NCBI RefSeq assembly: GCF_030269305.1
Contig: NZ_BSTC01000029.1
Coordinates: forward strand, 1-36,181
Direction: 5' to 3'
DNA length: 36,181 bases
Source: Kineosporia sp. NBRC 101731
GTDB taxonomy: Bacteria; Actinomycetota; Actinomycetes; Actinomycetales; Kineosporiaceae
The notes under the pieces were generated by a model that saw nothing but the letters and a program-made list of their open reading frames with translations, had not been told where the DNA came from and searched no databases. Both the position numbers and the translations under genes were made by a program. Shown here in pieces: positions 23,494 through 33,658 of this stretch (position 1 is its first letter; every line of letters begins with the position of its first letter).

Positions 23494-24675
23494 ATGAGCA
23501 CAGTGGCCGCGCAATCCGTTGACCAGCCTGGATCCTCGGAACCGCTTGCCGATCTCTCACGAGCCGGTGTTTCCGTCTGGCTCGACGACCTTTCTCGTGA
23601 GCTGCTGAGAACAGGGGATCTAGGGCGATTGATAGACGACCGGCATGTCGTAGGAGTGACTACCAATCCTACGATTTTCGCCAGTGCCCTATCCCGTGGC
23701 CATGCCTATGACGACCAGTTGCGCCGTAGTGCCGCCGACGGGCACGACGCTGACCGCGCGCTCTTCGACCTCACCACGTCCGACGTCCGGGACGCCTGCG
23801 ACGAGCTGCGATCGGTGTACGACCGGACCAACGGTGTGGACGGCAGGGTGTCCATCGAGGTTGATCCTCGTCTGGCGCGGGATACCGCAAGGACGACCGA
23901 CATGGCCCGGGCCCTTTTCGTGGCGGTGGATCGCCCGAACGTGATGATCAAGATTCCGGCGACACCGGAGGGCTTGCCGGCCATCACCCAGATCATCGGT
24001 GAAGGCATCAGCGTCAACGTGACCCTGATCTTCGCCCTGAGCCGTTATGAAGAGGTGTTTCAGGCCTACCTGAACGGGCTGGGGCAAGCCCGGGCGGCAG
24101 GTCGCGATCTGGGCTCGATTCACTCGGTCGCATCGTTTTTCGTATCCCGTGTCGACACCGAGATCGATGCACGCCTGGATGCCCTGGGCACGGCCAGCGC
24201 CGCCGCCCTTCGCGGAAGAGCCGCTGTCGCCAATGCCCGGCTGGCGTTCGAAGTCTTCGAGCAGAGCCTGGGCACTGCCCGCTGGCAGGAGTTGTCGGCC
24301 GCGGGAGCGAACCCGCAGCGTCCGCTGTGGGCCTCCACCGGTGTCAAGAATCACGAGTATCGCGACACCATGTACGTCACTGATCTCGTTGCTTCCGGCA
24401 CCGTGAACACGATGCCGGCGAGCACCTTGGAAGCGGTGGCTGATCATGCCCTCATCGCCGGGGACACCGTGCGCTCTCACTACGTCGACGCCCACCGATT
24501 CATGCGGGAGCTGAAGGACGAGGGGATCGATCTTGACGAGGTCACCGCACTGTTGGAACGCCAAGGGCTGGAGAAGTTCGAGACGTCATGGGCTGAGCTG
24601 ACCGAGGTGGTCCAGCGCGAGCACCGGGCCGTCCAGACCAGCGAGGCCGAGTCCGTGCAGAGGAGAGTCCTTTGA
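23494..24675 (+). CDS. tal: Transaldolase
   Basis: A 393-residue transaldolase of the bacterial Tal/TalB-like long form, transferring dihydroxyacetone units between sugar phosphates in the pentose phosphate pathway. The N-terminal block [18 protein letters not shown] and [13 protein letters not shown] match the family, and Lys153 in [11 protein letters not shown] is the expected Schiff-base lysine. SINVTLIF-type (here [10 protein letters not shown]), [15 protein letters not shown] and LWASTGVKN follow. The C-terminal tail after about residue 365 is Glu/Gln-rich and less conserved. ATG 23494 is preferred to TTG 23488; the upstream GACGGG is a modest ribosome site. It is coupled to the transketolase gene by a four-base overlap. 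Confidence 0.93.
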   Translation: MSTVAAQSVDQPGSSEPLADLSRAGVSVWLDDLSRELLRTGDLGRLIDDRHVVGVTTNPTIFASALSRGHAYDDQLRRSAADGHDADRALFDLTTSDVRDACDELRSVYDRTNGVDGRVSIEVDPRLARDTARTTDMARALFVAVDRPNVMIKIPATPEGLPAITQIIGEGISVNVTLIFALSRYEEVFQAYLNGLGQARAAGRDLGSIHSVASFFVSRVDTEIDARLDALGTASAAALRGRAAVANARLAFEVFEQSLGTARWQELSAAGANPQRPLWASTGVKNHEYRDTMYVTDLVASGTVNTMPASTLEAVADHALIAGDTVRSHYVDAHRFMRELKDEGIDLDEVTALLERQGLEKFETSWAELTEVVQREHRAVQTSEAESVQRRVL

Positions 24676-26897
24676 TCCAGAAGGCAGTTTCACAGGAGTA
24701 CGCAGCACCTTCTCTCACCCGGGCCGAGCGAGCCGGGTGGAACGATCTGGACCTGCGCGCTGTCGACACCATCCGGGTCCTCGCCGCGGATGCCGTGCAG
24801 CAGGCCGGCAATGGCCATCCCGGAACGGCAATGAGTCTGGCTCCAGTGGCCTACCTCCTGTTCCAGAACGTCATGCGGCACGACCCCGCCGACGACCAGT
24901 GGCTCGGTCGCGACCGCTTCGTTCTTTCTTGCGGTCACACCAGTCTCACTCTGTACCTGCAGCTGTACCTGTCCGGGTACGGACTGGAACTGGACGACAT
25001 CAAGGCCTACCGCACCTGGGGTTCGGCGACACCTGGCCATCCGGAACACCGCCACACCCGGGGCGTCGAGATCACGACGGGACCCCTCGGACAAGGACTG
25101 GCCAGTGCGGTCGGTATGGCCATGGCGGCCCGGCGCGAACGCGGTCTCCTTGACCCGGAAGCACCGGCCGGACAGAGCCCGTTCGACCACCATGTGTTCG
25201 TCCTGGCCTCCGACGGCGACCTGATGGAAGGTCTCACGGCCGAGGCCAGCTCGCTCGCTGGACACCAAGAGCTCGGCAATCTTGTGGTGATCTACGACCA
25301 GAACCACATCTCCATCGAGGATGACACCGACATCTCCTTCAGCGAGGACGTGGCCCGGCGCTACGAGGCCTACGGCTGGCATGTCCAGACCGTTGACTGG
25401 ACCGTAACCGGCGACTACGTCGAAGATGTCGATGCTTTACTGGCTGCCATCGAGGTGGCTCGGGAGGAGACCCGCCGCCCGTCGTTCATCCGGCTGCGCA
25501 CGATCATCGGCTGGCCGGCTCCGCATCTGCGCGGCAGCGGGAAAGCTCATGGTGCTGCGCTGGGTCAGGACGAGACCCGAGCCACCAAGAAGTTTCTGGG
25601 ATTCGATCCGGAGCATTCGTTCCAGATCGAGGACGTCGTGCTGGAGCGAGCTCGCGCGGTCGGCGAACTGGGTGCCCGCCGGCACCAGGAATGGCAGGAG
25701 ATCTACGACAGCTGGCGCACGGTGAACCCGGACAGAGCCGCGTTGCTCGACCGGCTCAGCCGCCAGGAGTTTCCCCACGGATGGACCGAGGCTCTACCCG
25801 TCTTCGATACCGATGCCACGGGCATGGCCACGCGCAAGGCGTCGGGGGCTGTCCTGAGCGCCCTGGCTCCGGTGCTACCCGAACTGTGGGGCGGTTCGGC
25901 TGATCTCGCCGAGTCCAACAATACGACGATGACGGGTGAGGATTCGTTCGTCCCGGCCGGTCACCAGACGCGCAACTGGACGGGTGGTCCATATGGGCGC
26001 ACTCTGCACTTCGGTGTCCGGGAACACACGATGGGCGCGGCGATGAACGGCATCGCCCTGCAGAGCCTCACCCGTCCCTACGGCGGCACCTTTCTGACGT
26101 TCAGCGATTACCTCCGCCCGGCGATCCGCCTCGCCGCGATGATGAAACTGCCCGTCACCTACGTGTGGACGCACGACTCGATCGGCTTGGGCGAGGACGG
26201 TCCCACTCACCAGCCGGTCGAGCACCTGGCCGCCCTGCGGGCCATTCCCGGGCTCGATGTGGTCAGGCTCCGGGACGCCAACGAGACCGTCTGGGCCTGG
26301 CGCACCATCCTCGAACACATCGACCGCCCCGCTGGTCTCGTGCTGTCACGACAGAATCTTCCGGTCTTCGACCGTACCGGTGGCGAGTTCGGGTCCGCCG
26401 AAGGCGTGGCCCGCGGTGGATACGTACTGGCCGAGGCCCGGGTCGACGCTGAAAACATTTATCCGGCAGTCGTCTTGATTGCTACCGGCTCAGAGCTCCA
26501 GATCGCGGTCCGGGCCCGGGAGATTCTGCAAGCTGACGGGATCGCCACCCGGGTGGTGTCCATGCCGTGCCGAGAATGGTTCGAGACTGAACCGCAGGCC
26601 TATCGAGATCTGGTCCTGCCGCCCTCCGTACGGGCCCGTGTCAGCGTCGAGGCCGCGGTGGGACAGGGTTGGCGCGATATCGTCGGAGACGCAGGGCAGA
26701 TCGTCAGCCTCGAGCACTTCGGTGCCTCGGCCGACGCCGCAAGGCTCTACCAGGAATTCGGTATCACTCCCGACGCCGTTGTCCGAGCAGCTCACCGCAG
26801 CCTGGCACAGGCCGCACAGGGCTGGGATTCGTCTCCTCCCGGAGGTGACCGGAATACCTCGGCCCCCACGAGCACCGGTACCGGCGACCGCGGATGA
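24672..26897 (+). CDS. tkt: Transketolase
   Basis: A 741-residue transketolase, a thiamine-diphosphate enzyme moving two-carbon units in the pentose phosphate pathway. [19 protein letters not shown] near the start, the TPP/Mg motif SDGDLMEG...YDQNHISIE at about 180-215, and the catalytic region [16 protein letters not shown] with its conserved glutamate at about residue 450 are intact. [14 protein letters not shown] and the C-terminal SMPCREWFE block follow. The TTG start overlaps the tal stop (TTGA) and has AGGAGAG upstream. The last about 25 residues are Ser/Thr/Pro/Gly-rich and unusual. The usual neighbours (zwf, opcA, pgl, pgi) are absent, so this may be a second tal-tkt set apart from the housekeeping cluster. 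Confidence 0.95.
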   Translation: MIQKAVSQEYAAPSLTRAERAGWNDLDLRAVDTIRVLAADAVQQAGNGHPGTAMSLAPVAYLLFQNVMRHDPADDQWLGRDRFVLSCGHTSLTLYLQLYLSGYGLELDDIKAYRTWGSATPGHPEHRHTRGVEITTGPLGQGLASAVGMAMAARRERGLLDPEAPAGQSPFDHHVFVLASDGDLMEGLTAEASSLAGHQELGNLVVIYDQNHISIEDDTDISFSEDVARRYEAYGWHVQTVDWTVTGDYVEDVDALLAAIEVAREETRRPSFIRLRTIIGWPAPHLRGSGKAHGAALGQDETRATKKFLGFDPEHSFQIEDVVLERARAVGELGARRHQEWQEIYDSWRTVNPDRAALLDRLSRQEFPHGWTEALPVFDTDATGMATRKASGAVLSALAPVLPELWGGSADLAESNNTTMTGEDSFVPAGHQTRNWTGGPYGRTLHFGVREHTMGAAMNGIALQSLTRPYGGTFLTFSDYLRPAIRLAAMMKLPVTYVWTHDSIGLGEDGPTHQPVEHLAALRAIPGLDVVRLRDANETVWAWRTILEHIDRPAGLVLSRQNLPVFDRTGGEFGSAEGVARGGYVLAEARVDAENIYPAVVLIATGSELQIAVRAREILQADGIATRVVSMPCREWFETEPQAYRDLVLPPSVRARVSVEAAVGQGWRDIVGDAGQIVSLEHFGASADAARLYQEFGITPDAVVRAAHRSLAQAAQGWDSSPPGGDRNTSAPTSTGTGDRG

Positions 26898-26942
26898 GTC
26901 CCCTGCTGTGCGCTGTAGACCAGGAGATGTCGGTTCGCACGC

Positions 26943-28721
26943 TCAGGACCGGGGGTCTTGCCCGGGCAGCCGGACGGTGAACGTGGTTCCTGCATCCAGC
27001 GTGCTGTCCACGGTGATCGTGCCCCCGTGGGCCTGGGTGATCTGCCGGGCGATGGCCAGGCCCAGCCCGCTGCCGCCGGTGGCCCGGGTGCGGGAGGTGT
27101 CGGCCCGCCAGAACCGGTCGAACACCTTCGGCAGGTGCTCCGGCGCGATGCCGGTGCCGGTGTCCCGCACGGTGAGGATCACGACGCCGGGCTCGGCCCG
27201 GGCGCTCAGCGTCACCGAGCCACCGGCGGGGGTGTGGCGGATCGCGTTCGACACCAGATTGCCGACGAGCTGACGCAGTCGCACCGGGTCGGCGCTCAGC
27301 GGGGGGGTCGTCCGGGCATCGACGGCCAGGACAACCCCGGCATTCTCGGCCGCGCTCAGGTGGGCGTCCAGCACCTGGTCCAGGACGTCCTGGGGGTCGG
27401 TCGGTTCGGGGTGCAGGCGCAGGGTGCCCGCGTCGGCCGCGGCCAGATCGGCCAGGTCGTCGATGATGTGCTGCAGCAGCAGGGTCTCGTCGTGCAGCAG
27501 GTCGACCAGTTGCCGGTCGGTGCTGGTCAGGCCGTCCTGGGCGGATTCCAGCCAGCTGCGGATATTGGTCAGCGGGTTGCGCAGCTCGTGGGCGACGTCG
27601 CCGACCATCGCCCGGCGTTGTGCCTCGGCCTGGTCTCGGCGCTGCGTGGCCTGGTTCAGAGCGGTGGCCAGGTAGCCGATCTCGTCGCGGGTGGAGATGG
27701 TGACGGGTTCCTGGGCGGCGGCCGCCTCGGTCAGCGCCCGCAGCGGCCGCACCAGCCGACGGCCGACCAGCACGGTGACAGCGATCGTCACCAGCAGCAC
27801 GAGCCCGGTGACGGTGGCGATCCGGATGACGTTGGCGCGGGAGAGGGTGAAGGTCGGCCGGTTCAGGCCGGTGTCCGGATCGGTGACGAACAGCAGTGCG
27901 GCCGGTGCCGTGTACGGCTCCAGCTGGGTGCGGCGGGCCCGGGCCAGGCAGCGGAGCGCCGCGGCGTCACCGTTGATGCCGACCCAGGTCTGCAGCTGCT
28001 CGGCCAGGGATCCCGACCCCAGGTCCGCCGGCGCCGAGGCGAGAGTCTTGCGGGGATCCGGCACGCACCGGCCGGCCAGCTGCGTCAGCTGGCCCAGCGC
28101 CTGGCGTTCGGTCTTCACCAGTGGGCTGGTGATCTGCTGCTGGCAGGCGGTGAGCACGCTCTCGTAGCCGTTGACCGTGACGACGGGACGGCCGCTGGGC
28201 GCCGTGGTGATCTTGCCCTGTGCCCCGCTGCGTTCGGCGCAGGCCAGCTGGTCCTGCGCGTACGTGCGCAGTGAGCTGGCCTGGGCCGGGGTGATCCGGA
28301 AGGGGCCGACGGCGCGCGGATCGATGCTCTCGGTGCTGCCGGTCAGGGTGGCGTCCAGGCGCAGCGGATCGACGGTCGCGGACGGTTGGGCGGTGGCGAG
28401 AGAAGGACCGGGGGTGGAGCTGGAGTCGGCGATCACCTGCCGGTCCTCGGTGGTCAGCGTGACCCGGCGGCTCAGGGTCGCGGACTGCTCGGTGAGCAGC
28501 GCACCGACGCCGCTCCAGTCACGGTGCGTGGCCGCGTACCCGATCAGGGCGTCGTAGAGCGCCTTCTCGTCGCTCAGCGAGCGCCCCTGCTCCTGCCGGA
28601 TCGCCTGGGACACGGTGCGGGTGGCCAGCCAGGCGGTGGCCGCGACGGCCAGGACGGCGACCACGATCGACGTGGCCAGCAGACGTGTCACCAGGCGGTG
28701 CCGCAGCGGGACCCGGCTCAC
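26943..28721 (-). CDS. Sensor histidine kinase of envelope module
   Basis: A 592-residue membrane sensor kinase. TM1 is at about residues 10-33. A large extracytoplasmic sensor domain (about 34-295) contains at least four cysteines (LACAERS, LTACQQQ, GRCVPD, LRCLAR), which could form disulfides outside the cell. TM2 is at about 296-320, followed by a HAMP segment. The kinase core has His378 in GDVAHELRNPLTNIRSWLE, N box NLVSNAIRHTPAG, DTGTGIAPEHLPKVFDRFWR and GSGLGLAIARQITQAHGG. The start ATG overlaps the response-regulator stop by four bases, so regulator and kinase are one operon, divergent from the exporter genes. The sensed signal is unknown; context suggests an envelope-active compound. 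Confidence 0.93.
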   Translation of the reverse strand: MSRVPLRHRLVTRLLATSIVVAVLAVAATAWLATRTVSQAIRQEQGRSLSDEKALYDALIGYAATHRDWSGVGALLTEQSATLSRRVTLTTEDRQVIADSSSTPGPSLATAQPSATVDPLRLDATLTGSTESIDPRAVGPFRITPAQASSLRTYAQDQLACAERSGAQGKITTAPSGRPVVTVNGYESVLTACQQQITSPLVKTERQALGQLTQLAGRCVPDPRKTLASAPADLGSGSLAEQLQTWVGINGDAAALRCLARARRTQLEPYTAPAALLFVTDPDTGLNRPTFTLSRANVIRIATVTGLVLLVTIAVTVLVGRRLVRPLRALTEAAAAQEPVTISTRDEIGYLATALNQATQRRDQAEAQRRAMVGDVAHELRNPLTNIRSWLESAQDGLTSTDRQLVDLLHDETLLLQHIIDDLADLAAADAGTLRLHPEPTDPQDVLDQVLDAHLSAAENAGVVLAVDARTTPPLSADPVRLRQLVGNLVSNAIRHTPAGGSVTLSARAEPGVVILTVRDTGTGIAPEHLPKVFDRFWRADTSRTRATGGSGLGLAIARQITQAHGGTITVDSTLDAGTTFTVRLPGQDPRS

Positions 28722-29449
28722 GGAGCGAGCCCCGTCATGGTGGCCGTCATACCGTCGCTCTTGTCGCCGGTCATCCGGTAGCCGACGCCGTAGACCGTCA
28801 GCAGGTACTCCGGCCGCCGGGCGTCGCTCTCGATCTTGCGGCGCAGGTTCATCACGTGCACGTCGATGGTGCGCTCGGTCGAGCTGCGGTCCAGCCCGCG
28901 GGTGTGCACGAGCAGCTGGGCCCGGGTGAAGACGCGCCCGGGCTGGGCCGCCATTGCCGCCAGGATCGCGAACTCCCCAGGCGTGCAGTCAATCTCCTGG
29001 TCATCCAGGGCCACCCGGTGACGGGCCTCCTCGACCTGGAGCCGCCCGATCCGGTGCACCGGTGCGGGGTCGCTACGACGGGCTGCGGCTGTGCGCCGCA
29101 GCAGTGTGCGGATGCGGGCCATCAGTTCCCGCGGACTATAAGGCTTGGTCAGGTAGTCGTCCGCCCCCAGATCCAGTCCGGCCAACAGATCGTCCTCGCT
29201 CGAGCGGGCCGTCAGCATCAGGATCGGCACGTCCGACTCGGCCCGCAGGGCCCGGCAGACCGCCAGGCCGTCCAGTCCAGGCATCATCACGTCCAGCACC
29301 AGCACGTCGGGCGCCGCCCGGCGGGCCTGATCCAGCGCACTGATCCCATCGTGTACCAGCGTCGTGGAGTGCCCCTCCGAGGCCAGGTACCGCCGGAGTA
29401 CCTCGGCCTGCCGGTGGTCGTCCTCGGCCACCAGGACATGTGCGCACAT
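28718..29449 (-). CDS. OmpR-family response regulator of envelope module
   Basis: A 243-residue transcription regulator. The receiver domain has Glu9/Asp10/Asp11, phospho-acceptor Asp53 (LVLDVMMPGLDG), Thr80 and Lys102 (YLTKPYSPREL). The winged-helix domain covers about 135-235 with GEFAILAAMAAQPGRVFTR and TIDVHVMNLRRKIE, ending in YGVGYRM. ATG at 29447-29449 is used because it directly precedes the receiver fold; a frame extending to 29542 would cross the divergent promoter region. The first gene of the regulator-kinase operon, it probably binds the about 145-base gap to the adaptor gene and controls both directions. Confidence 0.92.
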   Translation of the reverse strand: MCAHVLVAEDDHRQAEVLRRYLASEGHSTTLVHDGISALDQARRAAPDVLVLDVMMPGLDGLAVCRALRAESDVPILMLTARSSEDDLLAGLDLGADDYLTKPYSPRELMARIRTLLRRTAAARRSDPAPVHRIGRLQVEEARHRVALDDQEIDCTPGEFAILAAMAAQPGRVFTRAQLLVHTRGLDRSSTERTIDVHVMNLRRKIESDARRPEYLLTVYGVGYRMTGDKSDGMTATMTGLAP

Positions 29450-29594
29450 CTGGCCGATGTTAAATGCCTTTCGCTCCGGATCCGGGATCGTGACCCGAAC
29501 CTGACAGGTTTCTAACGACTTCCGTCCAATGTCGTTCCTCATGCGTGTGAAGTCCGTCGACCCCGATCACCCGCGGCCAGGAGGCCGTTACGGG

Positions 29595-30902
29595 ATGTGG
29601 GGCCTTATGTCCGTTCTTTCGGTGATCCTGGTCTGTGCCGGTGGGTACCTGGTGGTCAGCCACCGGCCCTCCGCACCCGCCGCTGCGGCGACCGATCCGG
29701 CCCAGACGGTGACGTTGGAGCGTCGTGACCTCTCGAGCAGCCAGGTCATCGGCGGCAAGGTCGGCTACGGCCCGGCCTGGGAGCTGACCGGGCGGCGATC
29801 CGGAACCCTCACCTGGCTGCCACAGCCGGGCTCGACGATCCGGCAGGGCCGACAGCTGTACCGGGTCGACGACGAACCGGTGACGCTGTTCTACGGGAGC
29901 CTGCCGCTGTACCGGCGGATCTCCGGTGATCACCTGGTGGGGCGGGACGTGAAGGTGGTGGCCGACAACCTGGCCGCGCTGGGCTACACCGTCGGGCAGC
30001 AGCCGGTGGCGGGGCAGCAGGTGGTCCAGCGGACCGCGACAGTTTCCGACGACGCGGCAGGGGACGCCGGCGATCAAGGGGACGCGGTCAAACAGGGGGA
30101 CGCGGTCAAACAGGGGGACGCAGTCAAACAGGGGGACGCGGTCGGGCAAGGGGCCGCTTCGGTCCAGCAGGGCGCCGAACGTGAGGACGCCGATGGCCAG
30201 GGTGCGGGGACGCTCGACTCGGATCAGGGGGACACCGGGACATCGGGCCAGTCCTTGCGCACGCGCACGGTCACCGTCCGCAGCGGTGAGGGAGTACTGA
30301 CCCCGCAGCTCGTCACGGCGATCCGGCACTGGCAGAAGGACACCCACCGTCCGGTCACCGGCCGGATCGACATCGGCCAGGTAGAGGTGCGGCAGGGGCC
30401 GCTGCGGGTGGAGTCAGTGCTGTCGCAGACCGGGGCGGCCGCCGACCAGGCGGTGCTCTCGGTCACCTCCACGCGCAAGGTGATCACCGTGATGGCCTCG
30501 CTGGCCAAGGCCGGCGCCATCGACCGCGGCGACCGAGTCCGGATCACGCTGCCGGACAACCGCAGCGTGCGGGGCCGGGTCACGACGGTCGGCCGCTCCC
30601 TGGCGAGTGCTGACGGCCAGGAGGAACAGCAGCTGGCCGTCACCGTGGAGGTGAACCAGCGCAAGGCCCTGGCCCGGATCGACGCCGCCGACGTCGACGT
30701 CGAGTTCGTCGCCCGCACGGTGAAGGACGTGCTGGTGGCCCCGATCGAGGCGCTGGTCTCTCTGAGCGAAGGCGGTTATGCGGTGGAGCTGGCCGACGGT
30801 GGCGGGCTGGTCGCGGTCGAGACCGGGATGTTCTCCGACGGGCTGGTCGAGATCACCGGTGACGGCCTGGACACGGGCACGTCCGTGGTGGTGGCCTCAT
30901 GA
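29595..30902 (+). CDS. HlyD-like adaptor with split peptidoglycan-binding domain
   Basis: The periplasmic-side adaptor of an ABC exporter (MacA-like role). From the chosen start (435 residues), one membrane helix spans about 4-22. A beta-rich part with [17 protein letters not shown] and [27 protein letters not shown] is the lipoyl/barrel-like region of such adaptors. A PG_binding_1 domain begins [16 protein letters not shown] (about 119-134) but its second half ([20 protein letters not shown], about 235-262) comes only after a roughly 100-residue acidic, Gln-rich insertion. The C-terminal beta-barrel has [19 protein letters not shown] and [12 protein letters not shown] 29595 has AGGAGG 10 bases upstream; ATG 29529 (22 residues longer, no ribosome site) is the alternative. 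The stop overlaps the ATPase start (ATGA). Confidence 0.88.
   Translation: MWGLMSVLSVILVCAGGYLVVSHRPSAPAAAATDPAQTVTLERRDLSSSQVIGGKVGYGPAWELTGRRSGTLTWLPQPGSTIRQGRQLYRVDDEPVTLFYGSLPLYRRISGDHLVGRDVKVVADNLAALGYTVGQQPVAGQQVVQRTATVSDDAAGDAGDQGDAVKQGDAVKQGDAVKQGDAVGQGAASVQQGAEREDADGQGAGTLDSDQGDTGTSGQSLRTRTVTVRSGEGVLTPQLVTAIRHWQKDTHRPVTGRIDIGQVEVRQGPLRVESVLSQTGAAADQAVLSVTSTRKVITVMASLAKAGAIDRGDRVRITLPDNRSVRGRVTTVGRSLASADGQEEQQLAVTVEVNQRKALARIDAADVDVEFVARTVKDVLVAPIEALVSLSEGGYAVELADGGGLVAVETGMFSDGLVEITGDGLDTGTSVVVAS
30075..30146 (+). repeat. Four 18-bp tandem repeats (QGDAVK) in the adaptor insertion
   Basis: Units at 30075-30092, 30093-30110, 30111-30128 and 30129-30146 encode [18 protein letters not shown] and QGDAVG with only a few base differences. 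They lie inside the insertion that interrupts the peptidoglycan-binding domain and are surrounded by further Gln-Gly/Asp-rich sequence. Confidence 0.95.
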
Positions 30903-31600
30903 GTACCGTGAGCGTCGAGCCGGTTCCGGTGCTCGAAGTTCGCGACGCCGGGATGGACTACCCCGGAGGAGTCAGCGCCCTGGCCGGGGTCTGGCTCACG
31001 GTCGAGGCCGGCGAACTGCTGGCCATCGTCGGTCCCTCCGGCTCGGGCAAGTCCACGTTGCTGAACATCATGGGCACCCTCGACCGGCCGACCCGGGGCC
31101 AGGTGCTGATCTCCGGTCAGGACGTCGCGCGCCTGGCCGACCGTCCACTCTCGGCCCTGCGTGCCCGCGAGCTCGGCTTCGTCTTCCAGCAGTTCCACCT
31201 CACCGAGGGCCTCAGCGCCGTCGACAACGTGGCCACCGGCCTCCTGTACGCCGGCGTGCCCCGCCGCCACCGGCGTCCTCTGGCCCTGCAAGCTCTGGAC
31301 CGCGTCGGCCTGGGCCACCGATCCGGTCACCGGCCGCACCAGCTCTCCGGCGGTGAGCGCCAGCGCGTCGCGATCGCCCGGGCGCTGGCCAACGAGCCCT
31401 CCCTGGTGCTCGCGGACGAGCCGACCGGCGCCCTGGACACCGCGAACGGGCAGGCCGTGCTGGACCTGCTGCGCCGGCTCAACGACGAAGGCACGACCAT
31501 CGCGCTGATCACCCACGACCGGGAGATCGCCGCGTCCCTGCCGCGCCGCGTCGAGATCCGCGACGGCCGCCTGGTCCACGACAGCAGGCAGGCAGCATGA
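30899..31600 (+). CDS. ABC transporter ATPase, MacB/LolD type
   Basis: A 233-residue ATP-binding subunit energising the exporter. Walker A is GPSGSGKST (45-53), the Q loop lies in [12 protein letters not shown], the signature is [15 protein letters not shown], Walker B is [12 protein letters not shown] and the switch histidine is in LITHDRE. The sequence type ([18 protein letters not shown]) is that of the LolD/MacB group that powers FtsX-like permeases. Start and stop overlap the adaptor and permease genes by four bases each (ATGA), so the three proteins are made from one message in close ratio. Confidence 0.96.
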   Translation: MSTVSVEPVPVLEVRDAGMDYPGGVSALAGVWLTVEAGELLAIVGPSGSGKSTLLNIMGTLDRPTRGQVLISGQDVARLADRPLSALRARELGFVFQQFHLTEGLSAVDNVATGLLYAGVPRRHRRPLALQALDRVGLGHRSGHRPHQLSGGERQRVAIARALANEPSLVLADEPTGALDTANGQAVLDLLRRLNDEGTTIALITHDREIAASLPRRVEIRDGRLVHDSRQAA

Positions 31601-32781
31601 ACCGGCTGACACCGCGCGACGTGCTCGCGCTGGGCGCGATCGGGCTGCGCACCCGCAAGGCCCGGGCCGCGCTCTCGGCGCTGGGTATCGCGATCGGGAT
31701 CGCCACCATGATCGTCGTGACCGGTATCCCCGCCTCCAGCCAGGCCGACCTGTCCCGGCAGCTTTCCGCGATGGGCACGAATCTGCTGCAGGCCAGCGCC
31801 GTTCAGGACCAGGAACCACCGGCCCAGCTGCCGGGATCGGCCATGGCGATGGTGGAACGCATCGGCCCCGTCACCGGGGTCAGCGCGGTCGCGAACACCC
31901 ATACACCGCTGCGCCGCAACGACCGGGTCGCGCCGGGAGCCAACCCGGACCTGACCGTGCTCGCAGCCCGGCCCGGACTGCTCCAGACCCTGGGGGCGCG
32001 GATCTCGGCCGGGCACTGGCTCACCCCGACCAACGCCCGCCTCCCAGCCACCGTCCTGGGCGCCAAGGCCGCGACCCGCCTGGGCGTCACGATCGGTACG
32101 GGCGCACCGGCCCCGCTGGTGATGATCGGGGAGCAGCAGTTCACCGTCGTCGGCATTCTCCAGCCGGTGCCGCTGGCGCCCGATCTCGACTACGCGGCCC
32201 TGGTCGGCTGGGAGGTCGCCCTCGAGGCCCTGACCTTCGACGGGCATCCGACCGTGATCTACGTGCGCAGCCACGAACCGCAACTGGAAGGCGTCCGTTC
32301 GGTGCTGGCGACCACGATCGATCCCGAACGACCGGGCGACGTCGTCGTCAGCCGTCCCTCGGACGCGCTCGCGGCCAAACGGGCCACCGAAGCGAGCTTC
32401 TCCGTGCTCTTCCTCGGCCTGGCCGCGGTTGCGCTGGTGGTCGGCGGGATCGGCGTGGCCAACACCATGGTGATCTCGGTGCTGGAGCGCCGCTCCGAGA
32501 TCGGCCTGCGCCGGGCGCTGGGTGCCACCCGGGGTCAGATTCGCGCCCAGTTCCTCACCGAGTCGGTGTTGCTGGCCGGGTTGGGTGGCCTGATCGGCAC
32601 CGGCCTGGGGGCTCTGGCCACGGCCGGGTACGCCGCCTGGAACGGCTGGCCGGTGGTGATCCCCGCCGCGGCGGCCGTGTCCGGAGTGGCCGGGGCGGTG
32701 GCCGTGGGCGTCCTGGCCGGTGTGTACCCGTCGGTGCGGGCATCCCGGCTGACCCCGACCGAGGCCCTGGCCTCGGTCTGA
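31597..32781 (+). CDS. ABC transporter permease, MacB/FtsX type
   Basis: A 394-residue permease with the MacB topology. One membrane helix lies near residues 22-45 ([19 protein letters not shown]). A large extracytoplasmic core domain follows, starting [17 protein letters not shown], and three helices are at the C-terminus: about 268-292 ([21 protein letters not shown], shown in part), 322-345 and 355-378. The cytoplasmic [18 protein letters not shown] motif, conserved in FtsX-domain permeases, lies after the second helix. It works with the preceding ATPase and adaptor, probably moving peptides, lipids or antibiotics out of the membrane rather than across it. A strong terminator follows. Confidence 0.95.
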   Translation: MNRLTPRDVLALGAIGLRTRKARAALSALGIAIGIATMIVVTGIPASSQADLSRQLSAMGTNLLQASAVQDQEPPAQLPGSAMAMVERIGPVTGVSAVANTHTPLRRNDRVAPGANPDLTVLAARPGLLQTLGARISAGHWLTPTNARLPATVLGAKAATRLGVTIGTGAPAPLVMIGEQQFTVVGILQPVPLAPDLDYAALVGWEVALEALTFDGHPTVIYVRSHEPQLEGVRSVLATTIDPERPGDVVVSRPSDALAAKRATEASFSVLFLGLAAVALVVGGIGVANTMVISVLERRSEIGLRRALGATRGQIRAQFLTESVLLAGLGGLIGTGLGALATAGYAAWNGWPVVIPAAAAVSGVAGAVAVGVLAGVYPSVRASRLTPTEALASV

Positions 32782-32802
32782 TCGTTCGCCACCACAGCAC
32801 AA

Positions 32803-32830
32803 GCGGCGGCCGGGAGAACCCGGCCGCCGC
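32803..32830. terminator. Terminator between permease and lipoprotein genes
   Basis: A perfect 12-bp stem (GCGGCGGCCGGG / CCCGGCCGCCGC) with loop AGAA lies between two convergent genes and can serve both. Confidence 0.75.
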
Positions 32831-32848
32831 AACGTCGTCCTCTGCTGA

Positions 32849-33457
32849 TTACTTCATGTCCGCGGCCACCTCCCGCTCGCACTCCGGGGCCTTCTCCAGA
32901 CCCAGCGAGATCGACCGCGCATCGTTGTCCTCACCGCCGAAGGCATAGCTCATACCGTCCGAGGAGACCTCCACCAACCGCACGCCCTTGTTCTTCAGGC
33001 AGACCACGACGGCGCGCGCGAAGTCCCGGGCCTCCGGGTTGGCCGGGTCCTTCTCCCAGGCCGGCAACGGGTAGAACTGCGAGCATGCGCTCTCCGCCGC
33101 CGTCCACCGAGCGTCGTCCTTCGACGTGGCGGCGGACATCCCGCCCGAGGCCTGCTCCTTGGCCGTCCGCTGTTCTCGCGACGATCGAATGTCCACCCCG
33201 TGCTCGAACATGCAGTCCTGGTAGGGCTTCAACAGCGCCTCGGACTCCTGCTCGGTCATGTCGATGCGTTCGCGCGGGCGCTCGGCCGTGCTGGTCGGCC
33301 CGGCCGCGGTGTTCTTCTTCACCAGCGAGGCCACGCTGGGCTTGCCGGCGTTCTGGGCGGTGGGTGCCGCGGCACCGGACGAGGATGAACAGGCCGTCAG
33401 GGTCAGGCCGATCGCGATCAGCACGGCGGCCGGGCCGGGCCGGACGTTCCTGCGCAT
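32849..33457 (-). CDS. Lipoprotein with four mature cysteines, associated with the exporter
   Basis: A 202-residue lipoprotein. ATG at 33455-33457 has GAGAGGTGG upstream and is followed by a short basic stretch, a hydrophobic segment and the lipobox LTAC with lipidated Cys23; the longer frame to 33556 is not supported. After a flexible Ser/Ala/Thr-rich linker, the folded part has four cysteines (YQDCMFEHG, ESACSQFYPLP, VVVCLKNKG, PECERE), likely two disulfides. MTEQESEALLKPYQDCM and the ACxxFYPLP pattern recall small actinobacterial lipoproteins found beside HlyD-MacB exporters. It has no known activity. It faces the exporter operon across a shared terminator. It may hold substrate or signal state for the kinase. 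Confidence 0.8.
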   Translation of the reverse strand: MRRNVRPGPAAVLIAIGLTLTACSSSSGAAAPTAQNAGKPSVASLVKKNTAAGPTSTAERPRERIDMTEQESEALLKPYQDCMFEHGVDIRSSREQRTAKEQASGGMSAATSKDDARWTAAESACSQFYPLPAWEKDPANPEARDFARAVVVCLKNKGVRLVEVSSDGMSYAFGGEDNDARSISLGLEKAPECEREVAADMK

Positions 33458-33658
33458 GGGGAACCACCTCTCGGGATCATGGCCGCCCGGGAGCGTCCCG
33501 GACGACTGATCCAGCCTGGCCAAGAGGTTTGAGGAAGTTGTCAGGATGCCGAGCAAACACCCAGCGCCCGCGCCGGCGGGCCGTGCAACACCTCAAGAGG
33601 TCAGCGCGTCCCCATCCGCGCTCCGTTGTTGTCCGTCTGTCGCAGTCCGAGCGTGGCC

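Noticed and set aside
26958-28274. 438-codon plus-strand frame opposite the sensor kinase
   Set aside because: A shadow of the kinase coding bias; Gly/Arg/Gln-rich with no family features.
29460-30347. Minus-strand frame with PLFDRV repeats
   Set aside because: The repeats are only the complement of the QGDAVK repeats in the adaptor gene; the adaptor frame has real domains.
31327-32832. 501-codon minus-strand frame opposite the ATPase and permease genes
   Set aside because: Both opposite genes are unmistakable ABC transporter subunits; the frame is a bias artefact.
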